From an uncultured Porphyromonadaceae bacterium (GTDB lineage Bacteria > Bacteroidota > Bacteroidia > Bacteroidales > Muribaculaceae): a stretch of 6,033 nucleotides of DNA. A model generated the notes under the pieces. That model worked only from the letters and a program-made list of their open reading frames with translations. It was not told where the DNA came from and ran no database searches. The position numbers were made by a program, and so were the translations under genes. The stretch is from assembly GCA_947166165.1 (NCBI GenBank), contig CAMVDK010000191.1, positions 1 to 6,033 of the forward strand. Direction: 5' to 3'. Positions 1 through 5,573 of the stretch are shown here, piece by piece (position 1 is the stretch's first letter; each line of letters starts with the position of its first letter).

Positions 1-436
1 GCAGCAGCCGAGCCGTGTGGGTGCCGGCCGACGTGGGCGCGTAGGCCACTGTCAGCTCTGCGCCATGCTGCACCTGCTCGAGCGACACTGTAGCGGGCGA
101 CACGCCGAAGGCTCCGTCACCGCCCAGCACCATCGCGCTTACCGCGCCTTGGAGGTTGTCGCCGCCCACGGTCAACGTCTGCGTGTACACGCCGCCCACT
201 TCGCCGGTGAACGTCAGCGACTCCTCGCTCACCAATATTGCGCGCTCGCCGCCGTGAGGCTTACCCAGCATCACGTTGACGACCTCGTTCAGGTCGTCGA
301 TGTCCACCACACCATCGCCGTTCACGTCGCCATATACGCCGCTCGACACCCGATGCGGAAGGCCCATCGACACACCGCACACCAGCAACACGCCACAGGT
401 AAAAGCAGCCAGATGGCTAAAAACAGATTTATTCAT
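1..436 (-). CDS. Secreted protein with N-terminal dockerin-like EF-hand motif and Ig-like domain (3' partial)
   Basis: The visible part is 145 residues, starting at the ATG at 436 and running off the window at position 1. Residues 1-25 look like a type I signal peptide: MNKS, then a hydrophobic stretch (about 8-24) rich in A, F, L, V and C. LLVC is not a proper lipobox because residue -1 is Val. Residues 36-57 match one dockerin type I/EF-hand repeat, with the calcium ligand pattern GDVNGDGVVDIDDLN and a following short helix; no second repeat is visible. Residues about 66-145 look like a beta-sandwich (Ig-like, of the kind seen repeated in large secreted Bacteroidales proteins), ending in a typical AYAPTSAGTHTARL strand. 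The protein is probably exported to the periplasm, surface or medium; its function cannot be read from this part. A good promoter lies just upstream, so it is probably transcribed alone or leads an operon. The ATG is favoured because the signal peptide begins there. Confidence 0.8.
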   Translation of the reverse strand, partial: MNKSVFSHLAAFTCGVLLVCGVSMGLPHRVSSGVYGDVNGDGVVDIDDLNEVVNVMLGKPHGGERAILVSEESLTFTGEVGGVYTQTLTVGGDNLQGAVSAMVLGGDGAFGVSPATVSLEQVQHGAELTVAYAPTSAGTHTARLL

Positions 437-469
437 CGATATTTGTTTGTTAAAGTTAATAATCAGATA

Positions 470-501
470 CAAAAATAGAAAAAATTTTGAAACGAGGCAA
501 G
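470..501 (-). promoter_or_regulatory. Bacteroidota-type promoter for the dockerin-like gene
   Basis: On the minus strand, TATTTTTG (477 to 470) matches the Bacteroidota -7 element TAnnTTTG exactly. CTTG (501 to 498) matches three of four bases of the -33 TTTG box, with exactly 20 nt between them. The implied transcript start near 463 gives a leader of about 27 nt, A-rich and without a Shine-Dalgarno site, as is usual in this phylum. The consensus is established knowledge; use of this copy is inferred. Confidence 0.6.
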
Positions 502-631
502 TATTGCTGCAAGAAAAATGGCCGTAGCCTCCCCCCTAAAGGAGAGACATCGGTAGGGCTTGACCGGGATGACTATTGCAAACGCCATCGGTAAAGTGCG
601 GAAAACCGCCGTCGCGCACGCGTCATCGGCA

Positions 632-672
632 GTAGGGGCGTGACCTGCCACGCCCGGTTACCGGGGTGCCAC
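632..672 (+). repeat. REP-like repeat unit, plus orientation
   Basis: The unit starts with GTAG and runs straight into a perfect 7-bp hairpin, GGGCGTG (636-642) and CACGCCC (649-655), with loop ACCTGC. A second, overlapping stem follows: CCCGG-TTA-CCGGG (653-665). It aligns with the two minus-strand units at 861-940, sharing the GTAGGG head, the TGACCTGC loop region (with the 903-940 copy) and a CCGG-T-ACCG tail. The stem sequence differs between copies but pairing is kept. A conserved GTAG at the foot of a palindrome is known from REP elements handled by RAYT-type Y1 transposases. That this unit belongs to such a family is inferred. Confidence 0.5.
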
Positions 673-729
673 ACCCGAAGGGTGTCCTTTGAGTAGCCCC
701 GGGCACGCAAGTCAGGCAGTCGGCGTGGT

Positions 730-845
730 GTCCTTCGACAGAAGGACGATTTCTTTAGCCCCACATTAAGGAGCTGTGCCGCAAGGCATAGCGACGTGTG
801 TGGGGTGAGCGCCAACTCTCGCGAACCTACGTCGATAGACGTAGG
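730..845 (+). other. Candidate structured RNA: run of three stem-loops including a nested GCAA-tetraloop structure
   Basis: Three stems follow one another. The first is GTCCTTC-GACA-GAAGGAC (730-747). The second has outer helix CCCCACA/TGTGGGG (759-765 with 799-805), an internal loop (766-772 and 793-798), and inner helix GCTGTGCC/GGCATAGC (773-780 with 785-792) closed by a GCAA tetraloop. The third is CCTACGTC-GATA-GACGTAGG (826-845). The inner helix includes a G-U pair (776-789), and a G-U pair (758-806) could extend the outer helix; on the minus strand these would be C-A mismatches. The GNRA tetraloop also appears only on the plus strand, so a plus-strand RNA is favoured. I see no matching plus-strand promoter and do not recognise the structure as a known RNA family. 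A folded single-stranded DNA role is the alternative. Confidence 0.35.
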
Positions 846-860
846 ACAAACACGGCATTG

Positions 861-902
861 GCCTTGACCCGGTCATCTGGCCACGCCAAGGCGAGGCCCT
901 AC
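861..902 (-). repeat. REP-like repeat unit, minus orientation, second of a tandem pair
   Basis: Read on the minus strand from 902, it starts GTAG and forms GGCC-T-CGCC / GGCG-T-GGCC around a TT tip, then a near-palindrome TGACCGGGTCA. It shares GTAGGGCC and the tail TGGCC-A/G-GATGACCG-G/C-GTCAA with the unit immediately before it (940-903). The middle has diverged, but the arms still pair with each other. Length is 42 nt against 38 in its neighbour. Confidence 0.5.
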
Positions 903-940
903 TTGACGCGGTCATCCGGCCATGCAGGTCATGGCCCTAC
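903..940 (-). repeat. REP-like repeat unit, minus orientation, first of a tandem pair
   Basis: On the minus strand from 940 it reads GTAG, then the perfect hairpin GGCCATG-ACCTG-CATGGCC (936 to 918), then a small stem TGAC-CGC-GTCA. It abuts the 902-861 unit head to tail with no spacer. Compared with the plus-strand unit at 632-672, the stem changes from GGGCGTG/CACGCCC to GGCCATG/CATGGCC with compensating changes on both arms and the same ACCTG loop, so the fold seems to be what is conserved. Confidence 0.5.
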
Positions 941-954
941 CTTCGGCGGGTTTT

Positions 955-986
955 GACTCCGCAAGTGGCAACGCGAAGGCGGAGCC
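955..986 (-). terminator. Hairpin just after the amylase stop (weak terminator candidate)
   Basis: On the minus strand, GGCTCCGC (986 to 979) pairs with GCGGAGTC (962 to 955) over 8 bp with one G-U pair and a 16-nt loop. It begins two bases after the stop codon (989-987). It is followed by AAAACCC rather than a U-tract, so it is not a standard intrinsic terminator. It may instead stabilise the mRNA 3' end or belong to the adjacent repeat island. A competing pairing, CCTTCG (940-945) with CGAAGG (974-979), is possible. Confidence 0.3.
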
Positions 987-2300
987 TTACTTGTTTTTGA
1001 GCACCATGTACTGGTATGGAGCGAGTTTGATGGGAGCGTTCACGTCGACGTCGGCGCTGTCGAGCAGGTTGATGCGGGCGCGGTCGCTGAGCACGTTGGG
1101 CAACTGCACCTCCACATCGCGGTCGCGGACGTTGACCAGCACCACGTAGACACCGTTGCCCTTCGACACGAGCAGCACATCGGAGGTCGAGAAACTGCGC
1201 GGCTCGCCGTGTCGCAGGCCGCTCTCGCCATTGTAGATGGCCATCAAGCGTTTGTACTCACTCCGGATGTCGGGGTTGGCCGTCCAGTCGACGGGCACAT
1301 ACTTGAAGAAGTTGATGGGCTCGGGATAAGCCACCTCCTGCGAGCCGTAGATGAGCGCACCGCCATGCAGGAAGGTGGTGGCCACGAAGGCTGCCATCTG
1401 GCCTCGAGGGCCGAACTGGCCTGCCGGGGTGGCTTTGGTCGATTCATCGTGGTTGGTGGTGAAGCGCAGCTTCACCTTTCCGGCCGGAATGCTCCCGTAT
1501 TCCTTCTTGTCGCAGTCCACGAGCTGTGTGGCCGGAGCACCTTTGGTGAACACGTTGATAACTGCGTCTTTGAATTCCCATGCATAATTCATGTCGAAAC
1601 CGGCGTTGAAGTTCTCGGGACTGTTGCCCTCGGCCAGCATGAGCAACCGCCGGGGCTGTGCCACGGCCCGGAGCGTGTCGATGGCGGCGTGCCAGAAATC
1701 GGCCGGCACGGCATCGGCCACGTCGCAGCGGAAGCCGTCGACACCCACCTCGGTCACCCAGTATTTCATGGCATCGACCATCGCCTTGCGCATCTCGGCG
1801 TTGTCGTAGTTGAGGTCGGCCACATCGGTCCAGTCGGTGCCGGGTGGATAAACGATGTTGCCCAGCGAGTCGGTGGTATACCACTCGGGATGCTGAGCCA
1901 CCCAAGGATTGTCCCAGGCCGTGTGGTTGGCCACCCAGTCGAGAATGAGGGCGATGCCCCTTTGATGGCAGGAGTCGATGAGCGCACGCAGGTCGTCGAC
2001 GGTGCCAAATTCGGGCGCTATCGCCTTGTAGTCCTTGATGGAGTAAGGCGAGTTCTTCGACTTTTCCTCGCCGATGGGATAGATGGGCATCACCCACACC
2101 ACGTTCACGCCCAGATCGGCGATGGAGTCGATGCGTGCAGCCACGGCCTGGAGCGACTGCTGAGGGGCAAACACACGGGGGTTGACCTGATACATCACTA
2201 CGTCGTCGACCTCGGGCAGCTGGAAGGACGCGGGTTGCTGCTTCGTGGGCTTGCAAGCCACCACCGCAAGCAGAATCAACAAATAGACAATTTTTTTCAT
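987..2300 (-). CDS. GH13 alpha-amylase-family glycosidase, lipoprotein
   Basis: The 437-residue protein belongs to glycoside hydrolase family 13, whose members act on alpha-glucans by a retaining mechanism; substrate and exact specificity cannot be read here. Residues 1-16 are a lipoprotein signal (MKK, hydrophobic core, AVVAC with lipidated Cys16). No acidic patch follows the Cys, so there is no clear surface-export signal and the protein may face the periplasm. The (beta/alpha)8 barrel spans about residues 35-365. All four conserved regions are intact: DWVANH (121-126), GFRCD with nucleophile Asp193, LAEG with acid/base Glu224, and TTNHD with Asp285. A short C-terminal beta domain follows (about 367-437). 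An in-frame start 24 codons upstream (2372) is unlikely because it would precede the signal peptide and lie upstream of the promoter. The gene is monocistronic in appearance, bounded upstream by terminators and its own promoter. No susC/susD-like genes are visible. Confidence 0.93.
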   Translation of the reverse strand: MKKIVYLLILLAVVACKPTKQQPASFQLPEVDDVVMYQVNPRVFAPQQSLQAVAARIDSIADLGVNVVWVMPIYPIGEEKSKNSPYSIKDYKAIAPEFGTVDDLRALIDSCHQRGIALILDWVANHTAWDNPWVAQHPEWYTTDSLGNIVYPPGTDWTDVADLNYDNAEMRKAMVDAMKYWVTEVGVDGFRCDVADAVPADFWHAAIDTLRAVAQPRRLLMLAEGNSPENFNAGFDMNYAWEFKDAVINVFTKGAPATQLVDCDKKEYGSIPAGKVKLRFTTNHDESTKATPAGQFGPRGQMAAFVATTFLHGGALIYGSQEVAYPEPINFFKYVPVDWTANPDIRSEYKRLMAIYNGESGLRHGEPRSFSTSDVLLVSKGNGVYVVLVNVRDRDVEVQLPNVLSDRARINLLDSADVDVNAPIKLAPYQYMVLKNK

Positions 2301-2327
2301 TCCATTACAAATTATCGGTTTACGCCA

Positions 2328-2359
2328 CAAAATTACGCAATATCGCCGAAACATGCAAA
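2328..2359 (-). promoter_or_regulatory. Bacteroidota-type promoter for the GH13 gene
   Basis: On the minus strand, TTTG (2359 to 2356), 20 nt, then TAATTTTG (2335 to 2328) is a perfect match to both elements of the Bacteroidota housekeeping promoter (TTTG, TAnnTTTG). The predicted start near 2321 gives a leader of about 20 nt and supports translation from the ATG at 2300. The region between this site and the pfp terminators (2360-2407) shows no further clear element. Confidence 0.75.
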
Positions 2360-2407
2360 TGCATCGTTGCAATTTATTGCCACGTTAAAAGCCGTCATCA
2401 TCCACCC

Positions 2408-2437
2408 AAAAAATCCCCGGGCCTTTGTGGTCCGGGG
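2408..2437 (-). terminator. Intrinsic terminator downstream of pfp (second of two)
   Basis: On the minus strand, CCCCGGACC (2437 to 2429), loop ACAAA, then GGCCCGGGG (2423 to 2415) form a G+C-rich stem with a single C-A mismatch, followed by A and six T (2413 to 2408). This is a textbook rho-independent terminator about 75 nt past the pfp stop. It separates pfp from the amylase promoter. Confidence 0.88.
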
Positions 2438-2468
2438 AAGCAAGCTGTGATAGAAGAGTTAATGAATA

Positions 2469-2510
2469 AACGCCTTCACGGTGCCAGATTCGGCACCGAT
2501 GGGGCTTTTT
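2469..2510 (-). terminator. Extended hairpin just after the pfp stop (first of two, possibly bidirectional)
   Basis: A perfect 7-bp stem CGGTGCC/GGCACCG (2479-2485 with 2492-2498) is extended past a 4x4 internal loop by GCC/GGC and an A-run facing a T-run. On the plus strand it ends in GGC and TTTTT (2506-2510); on the minus strand it ends in GGC-GTTTATT, which is less ideal. It begins three bases past the pfp stop. It probably acts with the stronger hairpin at 2408-2437. No plus-strand gene is visible that would need it. Confidence 0.6.
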
Positions 2511-2512
2511 CC

Positions 2513-4168
2513 TCAGTCGTCGATGTGCTCGTAGTACATCGTGCGCGAAGGCTGGTCGCACACCTCGGCGGGGCCGAAGTACTGGATGGGGCCGGGATAG
2601 GTGTAGCACGTTTCGCGGGCCCACTCGTCGCGCATGGCCACGAGGGCCTTGAAGGGCTTGCCTTCGAGGTCGAGAAGGGCTTTCTTGATGACGGGTTTCT
2701 CCTTGCCGGAGCGGCGCTCCATGTTCATCATCATGGTGATGGGGAATCCGCCGGCCACCCACTCGCTGGAGGGCTTGGTGAGGTTGCGAACGCTCGACAT
2801 GTAGCCCGTGGCGCCGCAGTTGATGAGCTGCGCGGCGTTGTAGCCGAGGGCGTAGCAGTAGTCGGCGTCGAAGTTCGACGGAGCGGCGCAGCGGCCTTCG
2901 TAGCCGAAGAAGTGGTGCTGGGCGGCGAACTTGCCCTGGAAGCGCCCTTCCATCTTCATCTCTTTGAGCCGTCGTCCCACCATCTCGGCGAGCATCTTTT
3001 CGGTCTCGACGAGCGAGAGCTGCACGTTGCCATGGGCGTCGCGGTCGAGGGTGAGCTGGCGCGACACGCTCAGCGGCAGGCGCATGAACACGAGGGCGCT
3101 GTCGTTGCTCAGGTGCGAAATCACATATTCGCGGCGCTCGTCGGCGTAGAGCTGGCCAAAGGTGGTGTGGTTGGCGAGCATTTCGTTCATCTCGTCGATG
3201 AGTTTGCGGAACGCGGGTATGAACTCGATGAGACCTTCGGGCACGAGCACGGTGCCGTAGTTCATGCCGTGCTTGGCGCGGTCGGCCACCACCTGCGCGA
3301 TTTGGTTGACGAGGTCGTTGAGCGTCATGTTCTTCGCCTCGACTTCCTCGCTGATGATGCAGATGTTGGGCTGGGTCTGGAGTCCGCACTCGAGGGTGAT
3401 GTGGGAGGCCGAGCGACCCATGAGCTTGATGAAGTGCCAGTATTTCTTGGCGCTGTTGCAGTCGCGCTCGATGTTGCCAATCACCTCGGCATAGACCTTT
3501 GTGGCGGTGTCGAAGCCGAACGAGGTTTCGATGAACTCGTTTTTCAGGTCGCCGTCGATGGTCTTCGGGCAGCCAATCACCTGCACGGGCACGTTGTGGG
3601 CCTTATAGTATTCGGCCAGGATAGCGGCGTTGGTGTTGCTGTCGTCGCCGCCGATGATCACCAGCGCGCTGATGTTGAGCTGCTCGAGGATGATGCGTCC
3701 CTTCTCGAACTGCTCCACCTTGTCGAGCTTGGTGCGGCCGGAGCCGATGATGTCGAAACCACCCGTGTTGCGATACTCGTCGATGATGTCGTCGGTGAGC
3801 TCCTTGTAGTCGTGGTTCACCAGTCCGTCGGGACCCATGAGGAAGCCGTAGAGGCGGTTCTCCTTGTTCAGGGCCTTCAGGCCGTCGTAGAGCCCGCTGA
3901 TGACGTTGTGTCCGCCGGGGGCCTGTCCGCCGGAAAGAATCACACCCACGTTGATCACGCGGTTGCTGCCCTCCTGTGCGCCGTCGGCAGGGGCAAAGGT
4001 AAGCTGGGGCTGCCCGTAGGTGCAGGGGAAGATGCGCTTGATGTCGGCCTGGTCGGCCACCGAGTCGGTGGCCGAACCAACGACCACCTTCACCGGACCG
4101 CGCAGCACGGCCGGCAGTTTGGGTTGATAGGCAGCTCGCAGCTGCTGGAGTACGCTTTTCTTGTCCAT
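2513..4168 (-). CDS. pfp: Diphosphate--fructose-6-phosphate 1-phosphotransferase (PPi-PFK, long type)
   Basis: This cytoplasmic enzyme reversibly phosphorylates fructose 6-phosphate with pyrophosphate to give fructose 1,6-bisphosphate, serving both glycolysis and gluconeogenesis. At 551 residues it has the length of the long, plant-like PPi-PFK clade common in Bacteroidales. Visible motifs are SGGQAPGGHN (79-88), GGDDSN (173-178; the Asp at 175, where ATP-PFKs carry Gly, marks PPi use), PKTIDGD (201-207; catalytic Asp205 and PPi-contacting Lys202), MGRSASH (250-256) and GYEGR (422-426). The start is placed at 4168 (MDKKSVLQQL), where similarity to the family begins; an upstream in-frame start at 4231 would add 21 residues with no family character. 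It lies 106 nt downstream of the M16 homologue, with a weak promoter match between, and is followed by two terminators, so it is the last gene of its unit. Confidence 0.97.
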   Translation of the reverse strand: MDKKSVLQQLRAAYQPKLPAVLRGPVKVVVGSATDSVADQADIKRIFPCTYGQPQLTFAPADGAQEGSNRVINVGVILSGGQAPGGHNVISGLYDGLKALNKENRLYGFLMGPDGLVNHDYKELTDDIIDEYRNTGGFDIIGSGRTKLDKVEQFEKGRIILEQLNISALVIIGGDDSNTNAAILAEYYKAHNVPVQVIGCPKTIDGDLKNEFIETSFGFDTATKVYAEVIGNIERDCNSAKKYWHFIKLMGRSASHITLECGLQTQPNICIISEEVEAKNMTLNDLVNQIAQVVADRAKHGMNYGTVLVPEGLIEFIPAFRKLIDEMNEMLANHTTFGQLYADERREYVISHLSNDSALVFMRLPLSVSRQLTLDRDAHGNVQLSLVETEKMLAEMVGRRLKEMKMEGRFQGKFAAQHHFFGYEGRCAAPSNFDADYCYALGYNAAQLINCGATGYMSSVRNLTKPSSEWVAGGFPITMMMNMERRSGKEKPVIKKALLDLEGKPFKALVAMRDEWARETCYTYPGPIQYFGPAEVCDQPSRTMYYEHIDD

Positions 4169-4188
4169 AAACAAAAACTCTGTGTCAG

Positions 4189-4278
4189 TTAAAATTTCCC
4201 TATAGTTATTTTCCGCCTGCAAATTTCGCAATTTTTCGCCACATGCTCAACAATAATGGCCATTTTTTCGCCGTTCAT
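4189..4278 (-). CDS. Possible 29-residue small ORF between the M16 gene and pfp
   Basis: An ATG overlaps the M16 stop codon as ATGA (4278 to 4275) and opens a frame of 29 codons ending in TAA at 4191-4189. The peptide starts MNGEKMAIIVEHVAKN and contains a CxxC pair (CEIC) before a basic tail, RRKITIGKF. The stop-start overlap is typical of coupled translation, and CxxC could suggest metal or thiol chemistry. Against it: the length is within chance, base composition is that of a spacer, and a promoter match lies inside it. I recognise no family. Confidence 0.18.
   Translation of the reverse strand: MNGEKMAIIVEHVAKNCEICRRKITIGKF
4220..4251 (-). promoter_or_regulatory. Weak promoter candidate for pfp
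   Basis: On the minus strand, GTTG (4251 to 4248), 20 nt, then GAAATTTG (4227 to 4220) matches three of four bases of the -33 box and all but the first base of TAnnTTTG, with the same 20-nt spacing as the two better promoters here. The implied leader is about 45 nt. If real, pfp can be transcribed separately from kdsB and the M16 gene. It overlaps the doubtful small ORF 4278-4189. Confidence 0.35.
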
Positions 4279-5573
4279 GTCCTCAATCGGTTGCAATCGC
4301 CGGCAATGGCCACCACCCGCCGGTCGCCGGTCAGGTAGCGCCGGGCCACCTCGAGCAGCTCGCCGGAGGTCACGGCGCGGATGGTTTCGACCTGCCGGTT
4401 GAAGTAGTCGGCATACATGCCGAAGGTCACCATGCTCGACACGTAGCCCCCCACGCTGAGCGGGGTGTCGAGTGTCTTGAGTAGGTCGCTGAGCATGTAC
4501 TGGCGCACAAGCTCCAGCTCGGAGTCGGGCACCGGCTCGGCGCACAGGTGGCGCAGCTCGCTGTCGATTTCGTCGATCACCGGCCAGGTGTAGGCGGTGT
4601 CGCACTCGGTCGAGATGCCCACGTATCCGTCGTGGGCGCGTCCCGCCAGATAGGCGTACACGCCATAGGTGTAGCCTTTCGACTCGCGGATGTTCATCAT
4701 CAGCCTGCTGCCAAAGTAGCCGCCCAGCACGTGGGCCAGCACGCGGATTTTGAAATAATCGGGATGGCTGCGCGGCACTGCCGGCAGCGCCATGTGGATG
4801 GCCGACTGCACGGCCCCCGGCACGTCGACCAGCTGCTGTCCGGGCTCTGCCGGCATCGAGAAGCGCGACCAGTCGAACCATCCGGCCGGCTCGCCAGGCA
4901 CGTTGAGCGCGCCCAGTGTGGCATCGGTCAGCCGGCGCACCTCTGTGGTCACCTCGCCGCTCAGCACCGCGAACATGTTCGACGTTCTGTAGAACTCGCC
5001 GTGAAACTCGCGCAGGTCGGCGGCGGTGAGCGCCATGATGGCCTCGGGCGTCACCTCGCCGGCCAGCGGATGCCCGGAGCCATAGTACATCTGCGCCATC
5101 GCCTGCGAGGCGCGGTGTTTCACCTTCCGGCGCATCGACGCATAGCTCGACGCGTACTGCCGCTGAATCGGCACCAGGTCGCCCTGTCGGAACGCCGGCT
5201 CCGTCAGGCATTCGCACAGCACGTCGAGCGTGGCGGCATAGTTGGCATTGAGCGACGAAAACGAAATCTCGGTCCAGTCGTCGTAGTCCCGCACCGACTT
5301 CCACGCGCCATTGTAGTCGAGCGTCTCGGCTATTTGCCCGCGCGTGCGGCCAGCGGTGCCCTCGGTGGCCATATGCCCCGTCAGCGCCGCTTGCAGCAGT
5401 TTGTGCTCGTCGAGCACGCCGCCTCTGACAAACAACGACAAGCGGTTCACGCCGTCGTGACCGCCATTTATAATATAAATAGGTATACCATTGCTCAAGT
5501 GCTCCAGGGGCGGCACGTCGAGGCGCATCTCGCCCATCGGCAGTACTGGCGGCTGGCTCGTCAAGTCATTCAT
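4275..5573 (-). CDS. M16 (pitrilysin/insulinase) family protein, probably non-catalytic
   Basis: The 432-residue protein has the two-domain M16B layout (about 20-225 and 240-425). Family signatures include GHPLAGEVTPEAI (168-180), the FYRTSNMFAVLSGEV strand (194-208) and, in the second domain, RESKGYTYGVYAYL (296-309) with the Arg/Tyr pair used for substrate contact. The zinc motif HxxEH is degraded: the equivalent segment is A63-L-T-G66-H67, so the first His and the catalytic Glu are lost. The distal Glu ligand also appears replaced, by Tyr144. It is therefore probably an inactive homologue, like the non-catalytic partner subunits known in M16B heterodimers; no active partner is in the window. 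There is no signal peptide, so it is likely cytoplasmic. The ATG at 5573 overlaps the kdsB stop (ATGAATGA); a GTG two codons upstream (5579) is possible. The link to kdsB suggests co-expression, not necessarily shared function. Confidence 0.88.
   Translation of the reverse strand: MNDLTSQPPVLPMGEMRLDVPPLEHLSNGIPIYIINGGHDGVNRLSLFVRGGVLDEHKLLQAALTGHMATEGTAGRTRGQIAETLDYNGAWKSVRDYDDWTEISFSSLNANYAATLDVLCECLTEPAFRQGDLVPIQRQYASSYASMRRKVKHRASQAMAQMYYGSGHPLAGEVTPEAIMALTAADLREFHGEFYRTSNMFAVLSGEVTTEVRRLTDATLGALNVPGEPAGWFDWSRFSMPAEPGQQLVDVPGAVQSAIHMALPAVPRSHPDYFKIRVLAHVLGGYFGSRLMMNIRESKGYTYGVYAYLAGRAHDGYVGISTECDTAYTWPVIDEIDSELRHLCAEPVPDSELELVRQYMLSDLLKTLDTPLSVGGYVSSMVTFGMYADYFNRQVETIRAVTSGELLEVARRYLTGDRRVVAIAGDCNRLRT

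Larger units (their letters stand above)
545..986. other. Gene-poor island of hairpins and diverged repeats
   Basis: This stretch between the amylase stop and the next promoter holds no credible gene. It contains three GTAG-headed hairpin repeats (632-672 plus; 940-903 and 902-861 minus). A possible degenerate fourth begins GTAGGGCTTGACC at 552 on the plus strand. Between them is a run of stem-loops: ACACCC/GGGTGT (671-685, loop GAA), CACGC/GCGTG (704-727), GTCCTTC/GAAGGAC (730-747), a nested structure at 759-805, and CCTACGTC/GACGTAGG (826-845). CATCGG recurs around 550, 586 and 624, and GGTGTCCTT at 681 and 727. The density of perfect stems is well above what a simple spacer would show, so I read it as a repeat island or structured-RNA region. 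The main unit types are listed separately. Confidence 0.65.

Noticed and set aside
17..478. 153-codon plus-strand open frame antisense to the dockerin-like gene
   Set aside because: The minus strand has a promoter, signal peptide and EF-hand motif, whereas the plus frame shows none of these.
446..489. Plus-strand promoter for the hairpin island (TTTG at 446, AAATTTTG at 482)
   Set aside because: The spacing between boxes is 32 nt instead of about 20, and the -7 box lacks the leading T.
573..815. 80-codon minus-strand ORF across the hairpin island (arginine-rich product)
   Set aside because: It opens with TTG, has no ribosome-binding or domain evidence, and lies over the perfect hairpins and repeats, which explain the sequence better than coding does.
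545..986. CRISPR array
   Set aside because: The repeats are few, diverged, in both orientations and adjacent without regular unique spacers, and no cas gene is visible.
1209..2450. 413-codon plus-strand open frame antisense to the GH13 gene
   Set aside because: It is a shadow of a G+C-rich gene with all GH13 catalytic motifs on the other strand; its His/Val/Gly-rich product has no family character.
2447..4192. 581-codon plus-strand open frame antisense to pfp
   Set aside because: The minus strand carries every PPi-PFK motif at the right spacing; the antisense frame is a composition artefact.
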